Shown here piece after piece: positions 23,001 through 32,346 of a stretch of 64,000 bases of DNA (the first letter of the stretch is position 1; the number at the start of each line of letters is the position of its first letter). Origin of the DNA: Sphaerolaimus hirsutus (Eukaryota > Nematoda > Chromadorea > Monhysterida > Sphaerolaimidae); NCBI GenBank assembly GCA_964036195.1, contig OZ038456.1, positions 15,252,001-15,316,000 of the forward strand, written 5' to 3'. The position numbers were made by a program, and so were the translations under genes. Under the pieces are notes generated by a model that was not told the origin of the DNA, searched no databases, and saw only the letters and a program-made list of their open reading frames with translations.

Positions 23001-25579
23001 ACTCTAGGTCTCCAGAAAATATAATTAAATTACTGAAAAAATAACTCTAAGCTCAAAAAAAATCTCAAAAAATCACTTGCGCTTTATTTCAATTTCAAGA
23101 AATATATTCTGGGCTTTATTTACCATTTGCAAGCACAAAAAATGTACTCTAATATACCACAGTCCATATATTATCATTCCACAATCAGTATTCATTTATA
23201 CAATATTTTACAAGTGAAAACATCAAGCAAATATCACAGAAATATTCAACCTTCAGTTCAACCTAAATGAAAACTTCAAAAATATTTTGCACTGCAAATA
23301 TTTAGCACTCAACCTATATCGCCTGGTTGTGGCAATGGACGTTTGACTAAATAGGTGCTCATGCTCAGCACGTTTTCAATGGTGATGTGCTGTAAAAACT
23401 CATTTTTGGACACATGGCTACATTTTGGCAACATTGTGATGACACTAGTGGCACTGGTGACACCATGGTGACAGTTTTCCCTATATTTGAAAACAGCTGA
23501 CATTGGTGCAAGTCACAAAGCATCGTCAGTTTTCAAAAATGGTAAACTGAGCTTTCAATCACTGTAGATAAATTTTGATCACATCAAATTGGCATTTTTT
23601 GATTCAAAGTCATGTTTTATTTCAGAAAAGTATGTTATAAGATAGAGAGATGATTTATACCTAAAACATAACCATAGAATTCATAGCAGGATGACATAAA
23701 TAAAAAGTTACTAAAACAGTTTACATTTTTGTCACAAACAAAATGAAAACTAATTGATGGTGATGTCACCATTTGTCATCATTGGAGTTTGAGTTGTGAT
23801 CAAACTAGTGATTTGCCAACACCACCCCACCAAAATTCATGCCATTTGTGAAAACTGAACATACCGGGTGGCACACATCAGGTGCACAGTTTCAATCTGC
23901 TCCCAACACATCAATTTTAATGAGAAGTGCTGAAATTTGGTATATCAGTAGATGAATGTACCCCATTTAGTATGTTAAGAGCCCGCATTCATATCGCTAA
24001 ATTTTCAAGGTTAAAAAGGCAGAAAGGGGAAAAAAATCGGTAATAATCAGTTAAAAGTAGCCAAAAGTAGGTATAAAATGGCTAAAAATAGGTATATAAC
24101 GATGTATATAGCCGGGAAGCACAATTTTGAAGGTGAAAAACTATAAAAAGGTGCGAAAATGCGTGATTTTGAGCGAAAATTGGGGCAAAATTTCTCAAAA
24201 ACGACTCCAGATAGATAGATAGCTGAGCGATTTGGGGGGTCTTTGGGGGTAGTAGCCAAAAATTTTGCCTCGGGATAGATAGATAGCTGGCCGATTTGGG
24301 GGGGGGGCAGCCCCCCCCAGCCCCCCCCCTAGGAGACCCCTGACGTCACTCCACAGAACCACCGCCATTATCGCAATATGACAATACCCAAATGATTAAG
24401 CAGTTCACCCACAACATGCTAGGCAAAATTTCATTGAACTGCTGGACCATTAGATGCTTCAACTGCTCAATGTCCATCATTTTGGACAACTGTGGACTGC
24501 AGACCTTCTCCTTCACATAACTCCAAAGGAAAATGTCCATTCAATGTGCTACACGTTCTAACATAAAAATCTTGCTAGATGAATGTGTGCTCTTAACATA
24601 CTAAATGGGGTGCATTTATCTACTACCATAGCAAATTTGAACAGTTTTCATATAAAATTGACTTGTTGAGAGCAGATTGAAACCGTGCGCCTGACGTGCG
24701 CCACCCTGTATATAAATAGCTTTGTAGAGGAAAACTTGATGGAAACATGTCACGATTTTTGGCCATTTCAGTTTTCAAAAAGGTCAGGGTGATAACTAGT
24801 GTGTGTAGGCACAATATTTACCTGCTTCAAATACAATTTGAACCCAATAATGCTGTACATGAACAGAGAGATTTTCTGGAGAAAATCACTCACAAATTTC
24901 TCTTGCACAGATTACATGTTTTAGTCATGTATTGCACCACAATGTATCAAGTATGAGTGATTTTCTCAGTGATTTTTTTTCAAATTTAAAAAATATATAT
25001 AAATATATCACTCAGAATTTAGAAAAAATATAAATATATATAAATCACGGGTTATTTATATTTATTGTGATTTTCGAAAATATAAATCACGGGTTATTTT
25101 TCGAATGCTAGTCGCACTCACTAAGTTGTTATTGACTATAAACATGGAATTCCCATTTTTTCCGACACAAATTTGTATAGTCGTGTCCACTCAGACACTT
25201 GGGTGGCTCCCGCGTCCTGTAAAGTGTAATCAAGTGTCAAATGACATGTAAAATGTCAATGAAAATAGAAAGAAAATATTTCATTACTGAAGTTGCATCT
25301 GCATGACCATTGGCAAATTTCTATGACATTTTATATTACATTTGACACTTTCTTTACACTTTACAGGGTGCGGGACTGCCACCAGCTGTGGACAACATTC
25401 AGCCACAATACCTTTGTTTCAGTTTTAAAAACCAATTTGTTCTTTTTATGTGATACTACGCTGATATTTATTTTTGAATACCTGCATAGGCTTTTTATCT
25501 CCTCTGCGGATTCTGCCCTCACATCATTTGCTATAAGAATCGAAAGTACAAAAATCGATGCAATTCTTTTCATTTTCAT
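20012..25579 (-). CDS. Astacin metalloprotease with C-terminal ShKT domain, astC (eight exons, one in-frame stop)
   Basis: Exons: 25579-25482 (ATG, signal peptide), 22826-22648 (propeptide), 22498-22416 (GDI...KWTGGVVPY), 22337-22206 (AAMKHIESKTCIRF), 21925-21746 (catalytic HELMHALGFFHE), 21200-21101 (Met-turn YDYGSVMHYG), 20610-20467 (TLGQRKGLSTTDAWEIN) and 20133-20012 (six-cysteine ShKT domain ending KSCKFC-stop). The lengths sum to a multiple of three and all phases match. ShKT domains are small six-Cys modules common as tails on secreted proteases. All catalytic residues are present. Oddity: the acceptor used in astA gives AG|A-TAA-CTG here, a stop at the second codon of exon 2, three bases longer than in astA. 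No other acceptor avoids it. Intron 1 has a 2.2-kb hAT-like insertion. The copy may be a recent pseudogene. Confidence 0.8.
20678..21072. repeat. ACCCTGTAAAATGTCA family fold-back MITE
   Basis: Left GACTGTGTAAAATGCCCTG and right CTTTTACAGGGTCTGGGAAT. The interior has repeated AAGATTTGGATAC and its inverse (20805-20945). Overlaps the intron between astC exons 6 and 7. Confidence 0.6.
21967..22077. mobile_element. Partial TACCGTATTT-type MITE in astC intron 4
   Basis: CCCCCCACTTGAATAATTCC on the left and GGGGAATTATTCGGGCACAT on the right, ending ATACGGTA. The left terminus is eroded. Confidence 0.55.
22914..25110. mobile_element. 2.2-kb hAT-like element in astC intron 1
   Basis: TIRs TAGCATTCGAAAAA and TTTTTCGAATGCTA, with an exact 8-bp duplication GTCGCACT at 22906-22913 and 25111-25118. 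Both sub-terminal zones carry AAATATATATAAATATATCA repeats and ATCACGGGTTATTT-type words. No transposase was recognised in the interior, so it is probably non-autonomous. A piece of another hAT-like MITE is nested at about 23995-24343. Confidence 0.85.
23995..24343. mobile_element. Truncated copy of the CAGGGGTCTC MITE
   Basis: Nearly identical to 51165-51529 (AAAAGTAGCCAAAAGTAGG, GATAGATAGATAGCTGAGCG) and ends CCTAGGAGACCCCTG. The left third and left TIR are missing. Nested in the 22.9-25.1 kb element. Confidence 0.75.
25197..25386. repeat. ACCCTGTAAAATGTCA family repeat
   Basis: CCCGCGTCCTGTAAAGTGTAA left and CTTTACACTTTACAGGGTGC right, inverted. Short AT-rich centre. In astC intron 1. Confidence 0.55.
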
Positions 25580-27146
25580 AGAAGTGGAAGATGAAAATTA
25601 ATCAGAACTTGCTGTATTTCACGCAATTTTTATTTATTTTAAAGCTTGGAAAATGATATTATTCGAAAACTCGCCTTCTTTTATATCAATTTCCTGTTTA
25701 ATAGCATTGGGAAGAAATACGTCACGGTACGGTACCGTATACTTTGAGATAGAAACGCCATTGGGCGACGTAAAAATGACGCTCGGTAAATATTCACGAA
25801 GTATTACATGATTTCTGTGTATGGAAAATTTATACCTACCTACCTATATGACCACAACCTCTATCACCTAGGTATATTTTTACATATGTACTTTTATTTA
25901 TCTCCATATAGATATAAGGTATCTGTTGTTTGTTAAAATAGCCATTTTACATTAGGTAATATACCTGCCTAAGTGTCGTTGTATTACGAGGTGTCCACCT
26001 GCCTACGCATAATCTTGACGTTTGAATGGCATTTCTCCATTCTTTTTACATTCTAAAATGTTCAAATGGAAACAATGTTTGTTTTATGCACAGGTGCATT
26101 TATACACACTTTACTTTCATCTTCTTGGTGAAATGATTTTGCAACGTTTTTGCATTGCCTATAGGATTGGCAAGCGATTTATTAGTGATTTTTTAAAATC
26201 CGATTTTTTAAAATCGCAGCGCCGGTTTGATTTAAAAAAATCGCTTGCAATTTTTTTGGATACGTGGGTTTGGAAATTAAGGCCTCAAAGTGCTTTCTTA
26301 TGCCCAACGTTTAAGGTATAAAAACGTTAAAATGGCGTCTGTGGACAGAGGGCATCCGCAAAAGTGAATTCTGGATGACATCCGACCCAGGGAAAATGGT
26401 GCAATGTGCAACGACGAGCATACAAAAATGAGTGATTTAGCGAATATTATTCAAAATTATATCAGAAAACTTCTCAAATCAGAATATAATTAAACCTCTC
26501 TGGAAAATCCTAGAACGATATAAATAAATGTTGTTTTTGCATTTTTTAAATATTATGATATTTTTATAAAAATTCGGACTTAGTGCGACCCGGATGTTCA
26601 CAAAACAGTGTTTTCTTACAAGATAAGCATGAAAATTCAGTTTAAAATATTATCTGAACATGAAAATGATCTACCTAAATATCTCTATTTAAATCTTCAA
26701 ATTTAAAATCGTTACAAAAAAATTGAAACCGATCTAAAAAAAATCGAAAATCAGCCACAAAAACTCGAAAACTACCCAAAAAGATTCAAAAATACGAAAA
26801 TTCGAAAACTAAATTCTAATTTCGAAAAGTAATTTGGGGAAAAATTCGAAAATTCGATAAGCCATTTCAGAAAAAAACACATAAAAATTTAAATACTTTT
26901 TTTCCGGCGGTTTTGCCATCGTTAGTCCTAACGTAGTCAGTCATCGTTTTTAACGTGTGCTCTGCGTTTCCCGGATCACAAACTGCAGCTTGTGTCATTT
27001 ACATTCTCTTTACACTAAATTGGGGGGGGGTGTTGAGGGGATATTTCGAGGGGGGGGGATTTCGAGGAAATATGGTAGTTATGCACTGTGTTTTCATATC
27101 ACTACTTTATAATGCAAATGCATTGATGTCCACTCCAAAAGTGATT
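25580..27146. other. 5' flank of astC; solo element ends
   Basis: 25.58-26.11 kb is the counterpart of the astA upstream region. 26.69-26.93 kb is a solo end of the TTCGAAAATTCG element (ending TTTGCCATCGTTAG). 27030-27075 is a TATTTCGAGGAAATATGGTA fragment. No exon recognised. Confidence 0.4.
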
Positions 27147-27413
27147 TACCGTATTTCCTCGAAATACCCCGAGGGGGTTTATTTTTTCAGAGTGGAAATT
27201 TTGAGAGAGAAACGTGAAAAATGCAACAATAACCACCATTTATAAGTTTTTACAGCCTTATAAAAGGATGTAGATGGTATAAACGATGTTCTAACGTAAC
27301 ACAGAAGTGTTTTGAACGTCTGTTATGCATTTCCCTGACCACAAATACATAGTGCCCATTTCGAGGAGGGGGGGGTATTTAGAGGGGGGGGGGTATTTAG
27401 AGGAAATACGATA
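27147..27413. mobile_element. TACCGTATTTCCTCG-family MITE
   Basis: Left TACCGTATTTCCTCGAAATA and right TATTTAGAGGAAATACGATA. The core AAAATGCAACAATAACCACC and GTTCTAACGTAAC is shared with the longer copies. Confidence 0.8.
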
Positions 27414-27781
27414 CCTATATTGTGTTGGCAAGAACATTCAATTTCTGCAAACAAAATTGCAAATGGTCGATGAAAATGTAATTCACACAGCAAATATAAC
27501 AAGTGTATTACTTTTTAACTTGTAAATTATCTGTCAAGCTTTTCCTAAGCTCTACAGTAACTATATTACCACAGAAAGCATTAGTGTGCAATGGCTATCA
27601 ATTTATATGGCTTTTAATTAATCTATCATCATTCATTCTAATCCCCTCAGAGGCGATTTTAGATAAAAGTTGGACTAATTTTGATTCGAGCGATTTTTTA
27701 AAGAAAACTTAATTACAAAAATCAGACAGTTAAAAAAAATTTTAACAGATTTTTTCAACCCAACTAGATATGTAGGTACAT

Positions 27782-28210
27782 TACCGTTTTCCTCGAAATA
27801 CCCCCCGGGGGGTGATTGTTTCAGAGTGAGAATTTTGAGGGGGGTTAAACGAGGGGGGTATTTCGAGGGGGGGGGCTTATTATTTCGCCAGAAATTTTTT
27901 GAAATTCCAGTGCTAAATTGTCGTCTGTAACGTACGCAGACGTAGAAAAATGCAACAATAACCGCTATATATAAGGGTCTATTGACTCATTTAAGTGTGT
28001 AACAATGTTCTAACGTAACAATTCATTCTTTTTAACGTGTTTTGCATTGCCCGAATCACAAACCGCAGTTTTGTTATGTACACTCAATTTGGGGGGGGGG
28101 GTATTTCGAGGGGGTGGGTAATTATATCAAAGTGTCCATTTTGGGGGGGGGGTATTTCGAGACGGGGGGCATTTCGAGGGGGGGGGGCGGTATTTCGAGG
28201 AAATACAGTA
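27782..28210. mobile_element. TACCGTATTTCCTCG-family MITE (near full length)
   Basis: Left TACCGTTTTCCTCGAAATA, right TATTTCGAGGAAATACAGTA. The core has the imperfect palindrome GTCTGTAACGTACGCAGAC, then TTCTAACGTAACA. Long G runs cluster in the right half (28090-28200). Confidence 0.85.
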
Positions 28211-29278
28211 GTTCCTTCATTAAAGTAATTAATCTTGGGGCTGCGGGTTTTCTTTTCTTTGGTTTTTTTAAGGGGCGGGCTTTGAGTGATCCACGTAAGT
28301 GATAGCTACCCTCATTCTCTTCTACAAATGATAAAAAAACAGCTACCGTATTTCCTCTAAATACCCCCGGGGGGGGGGGGGGTTATTTTTTCATAGTGCA
28401 AATTTGGAGGGTGGTTAACGAGGGGGGGGTATTTCGAGAAAATACGGTATCTTGTGTAGGGTTAAGAATCCGACCCGATGGTATTATATTATCCATGGGG
28501 GAGAAGTGTTTTTCGTAAAATAATTTCCATATTTGGCACAAACCATATGGATTTCATGGATTATCCAATTTTACAGACTCCGAAAGTTGCACAAAAAGCA
28601 GAGTGAAAGTGATTGAAGGGCTTTGTTTAATGTGGAAGCTTCGTGCAGTGTCGAAGGATGACTGAATTTTCCACGTCATAATTCGATCAACACAAATCAC
28701 TCATTTCCAGCCACTTGACTACAGTATTTCGTTTAAAAAACATCCCCTGGGTTGGGTGTCATCATTTCCATTTAATTTCCCTTTAAGCAACATTACCAGT
28801 GAGTACACATTTGTATAATAAACGAAATGTATAATGTAACCTAATGTTAAAAAACACATGTTTACCATACACATTCCTTCCAGACGGGGTCTAATCGAAG
28901 GTGGTTGAAAATCTGAGGATTTATTTCTTCACACTCAAATATATTCTGCTCGGGGTAATATTTGGCTTATTTCAATGCTAACTGCTAACAAGGTGAAAAA
29001 CGTTTTCATCGTGCAGCGTTAGATTTGCGTGTGCGCATAATAACATCTAAATTTACACACAACTTATGAATTTTCACATTCATATTGAAGCTGATCAAGG
29101 TTTTTTTCACTTGGTGTATGTGACTCTCAAATTTCTGGCTGCCTGAATCTTATTTTCACTCTCGTGATTTTCCTCATAAATATATCATGAATGTTGACAC
29201 ACTTTTTGCTTGCTATTAACATTTTTTGGTTTAGATAATCTTTTTTATTGTGTCCATTTGCATTGTGCGGATTACTAG
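28211..29278. other. No gene seen; one short MITE
   Basis: 28344-28449 is a short TACCGTATTTCCTCT MITE. The rest is AT-rich without a supported exon. Confidence 0.4.
28344..28449. mobile_element. TACCGTATTTCCTC-family MITE (short)
   Basis: Left TACCGTATTTCCTCTAAATA and right TATTTCGAGAAAATACGGTA, with a run of G's after the left end. Confidence 0.75.
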
Positions 29279-29733
29279 TACCGTATTTCCTCGAAATACC
29301 CCCCGGGGGGTGATTGTTTCATAGTGGTCCCGAGAGGGGGGGGGGTTAAACGAGGGGGGGGTATTTCGAGGGGGGGGGTGATTGTTTCACAAGAAAATTT
29401 TTGAAAACCAAGTACGAAATTGTCGTCTGAAACGTACGCAGACGTCGAAAAATGCAACAAAATCCGCCATTTATAAGGTTCTGTAGACTAATATTAGTAT
29501 GTAGATGGCATGTACACTGTTCTAACGTGACACCGACATTGTTTTAACGTGTGTTCTGCAGTACACTGAACACAAACTACAGTTATTGTCATGTACGTTC
29601 CCTTTACACTCAATTTGGGGGGGGGGGGTATTTCGAGGGGGGGGTTGATTGTTTCATAGTGGTCTCGAGAGGGGGGGGGGTCAAACGAGGGGGGGGGTAT
29701 TTCAAGGGGGGGGTATTTCGAGGAAATACGGTA
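29279..29733. mobile_element. TACCGTATTTCCTCG-family MITE (full length, 455 bp)
   Basis: Perfect TIRs TACCGTATTTCCTCGAAATA / reverse complement. The core has GTCGTCTGAAACGTACGCAG and TTCTAACGTGACACCG. G runs of 7-12 bases follow repeated GTATTTCGAG units on both sides. Confidence 0.88.
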
Positions 29734-30608
29734 AATATTTATGTACTGAAATTCTGAAATTTTTTTGGCAAGAATAATGACCAGCCATAAAAATAAGGCA
29801 CCTAATACAAAAATTCCAGAAAAATTATGCCTTGATATTTATGCAAAACCCAATCACTTTCACTACTCTGTTTCAATCTGACTTACAAAAATAATGAGTT
29901 ATGAATTGTATGAGTAAACACACGCGTGAGAAAGTGAATACTCCGTTCCTGTGCTGGGCCAGGTTCCAATATGAATGAATTATTTTAGGTCTTTTGAAAA
30001 CGTATCTTACAGTGCATGCTACACGAGAAAAAAGTTATAAGTATACTGGCAGTAGATTCCCCTTCTCAATAATTTTTGGTGAAATTGAGAGTTCTTGGAT
30101 TTGCATCTTCAATCTAAAACTCAAAGCAAATAATTTGTAGCTTCTCTACAGCAATTTGCAACAAAATTTTCAGCATTTTTACACCCTTCTGTATTTCCAT
30201 ACAGTGTAATGATAATAGGTAGGTTTTCTTCAGCAAAATGAGATTTGCTTACACTGCCCATAGTAATCACCTTTTTGATCAGTAGTAGTCACTGGTTGAC
30301 TGGTGCATCATGGTTAACTGAAAAATGTGTTTTAATAGTTTTTTTGTATAATGGATAAGGATATGATTTGCATCATTTTTTATTCTCTTCAAAAATAGTC
30401 AATGAGCATCAAAGCTTATCATGTGTTTATATTATTCAAAACCACAAAAACAACATAAATACTTTTCAGTTGACTGCTGGTTGACTGTGTCAAGTGCATA
30501 AAGTCAAGTCAAGTGCATAGTGTACATAAATAGGCACATTACCATGTGCACTTTCCCTTTTACCTTGCCACTTGGATTATGTTTTGTCACCTCATGACAA
30601 CTGTCATC
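29734..30608. other. No gene seen
   Basis: AT-rich. A small direct repeat of GACTGGTGCATC/GACTGCTGGTTGACTG lies at 30295-30500. 30601-30608 is the target duplication CTGTCATC of the next element. Confidence 0.4.
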
Positions 30609-31513
30609 TAGTGATGGAAAAGCGCCAGAAAAAATGGCGCCAGGCGCCAAGGGCGCCATGGCGCCATTCGGAAAGTGGGCGCCAAGCGCCAGGGGCGCCA
30701 CAGAAAAAGGGCGCCAGGCGCCAAGGGCGCCATGGCGCCATTGAGAAAGTGGGCGCCAGGCGCCAGGGGCGCCACGGAAAGAGGGCGCCAAGCGCCAAGG
30801 GCGCCATGGCGCCATTTGGAAAATAGGGCGCCAGGCGCCAAGGGCGCTAAAATAAAAAAGTGCCTACAACACCATGCGTGTGCTAAAAATGTTTCTGCAG
30901 TACCATTGTACGCGCATTCAGATCTTAATGCGCGTTCTCCAGGATGTAATGACCAAAAACAAGGCTAGGAACAAAAAATTTTTGAATAAAATATACATGA
31001 CGAATTCAAACGTAATGGAAATTGTCATTTGACAACACTACATTCATTACAAATAGACCTTTCCAAACAATGTTTCCTAATTGCAACGATTTAAATCCAT
31101 TAATTTATGATTTTGCAAGTTAGACGGTCCATCATTCTTGTCTTCTGATCCGTCAGACAGATCTGATGAACCGTTGGACGAAAGATTTCCACCCACTCAC
31201 ACCACTCCGTCCATTTTTCTGGCGAATTTAGATCATCCACGGATGCGGCTTTCATTTTTTTCCGTTTACACAGCACTCACCGTGAAACCTTGCTGGCGCC
31301 TTTTTGGCGCCCTTCTAAAGCAGGGCGCCAGGCGCCAAGGGCGCCACGGAAAAAGGGCGCCAAGCGCCAAGGGCGCCATGGCGCTTTTCAGAATGTGGGC
31401 GCCAGGCGCCAAGGGCGCCACAGAAAAAGGGCGCCAAGCGCCAATGGCGCCATGGCGCGGCGCCCTTTGGCGCCCTCAAATGGCGCCAGCGCCATGGCGC
31501 CATTCCATCACTA
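30609..31513 (-). mobile_element. hAT-like GGCGCC element (full copy, 905 bp)
   Basis: Left TAGTGATGGAAAAGCGCCAG and right GGCGCCATTCCATCACTA, with an exact 8-bp duplication CTGTCATC (30601-30608, 31514-31521). Two GGCGCC arrays (30620-30850, 31297-31500) enclose a 450-bp unique core. The core is in the opposite orientation to that of the 3.7-kb copy. Confidence 0.9.
31100..31255 (-). other. Small ORF in the GGCGCC element core
   Basis: 52 codons from an ATG at 31255 to a TAA at 31100. It contains SVDDLNSPEKWTEWCEWV and QKTRMMDRLTCKI, matching the open frame of the 3.7-kb copy with conservative substitutions and a two-codon length difference. Function unknown. Confidence 0.4.
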
Positions 31514-31875
31514 CTGTCATCTTTATTTACCAGGCATATGTTTCTCTTGACATTGGAACTGGGACCCGAGCAGAATAATGAGGCAATGGCCACTGTGTAA
31601 TAACTCCTTGATATCATAATATTTATGTATTTGACCTGTACTGTTTTTGTATCCTGTTATGTGAGCTATGACATTAAAAAACCGCGATTTGAGGTTAATT
31701 GAGTTAGACATTCTATATATTTATGTATCTAGTCAGTCTTTTGAAATGAATGTTCCCACATAAATATAGCTTTCCTTTTCTCTATGCAGGAATTCATGCA
31801 AGCTTCTAATAAATACCTAAATACTAAATACTATTCACAGAATATAGATGTCAATTTTGCTGTACAAACGAAATG

Positions 31876-32326
31876 TACCGTATTTCCTCGAAATACCCCC
31901 CCCCCTCGAAATACCCCCCCCCTCGAAATACCCCCCCTCAAAATGGACACTATGAACTTATAAACCCCCCCCTCGAAATACCCCCCCCCCAAATTTAGTG
32001 TATAGAGAACGTAAATGACAAAGGCTGCGGTTTGTCATCTGGGTAATGCAAAACACACGTTAAAAACGATGACTCTGTTATGTGAGAACAGTGATTATAC
32101 GTCTACACACTTATACAAGTCTTTAGAGTCTTATAAATGGCGATTTTTGTTGCATTTTCGACGTCTGCGTACGTTTCAGACGACAATTTAGTACATGGTT
32201 TTCAAAAAATTTCTGGCGAAATAATAAACCCCCCCCTCGAAATACCCCCCCCCTCGTTTAACCCCCCCTCAAAATTCTCACTCTGAAACAATAAACCCCC
32301 CGGGGGTATTTCGAGGAAATACGGTA
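31876..32326. mobile_element. TACCGTATTTCCTCG-family MITE abutting the DAAM start exon
   Basis: A full-length 451-bp copy with perfect 20-bp TIRs, in the orientation with C runs at the left. The core is GACGTCTGCGTACGTTTCAG. The right end lies 20 bp before the first ATG of the DAAM gene. Confidence 0.88.
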
Positions 32327-32346
32327 AATAATTTTTTATTACAATT

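Noticed and set aside
30504-30841. Long ORFs rich in APWRPWRLAP and GARRQGRHG in all frames (also 3690-4650, 31138-31617, 39348-39714)
   Set aside because: They are direct translations of the GGCGCC palindromic arrays of a transposon and open in every frame.
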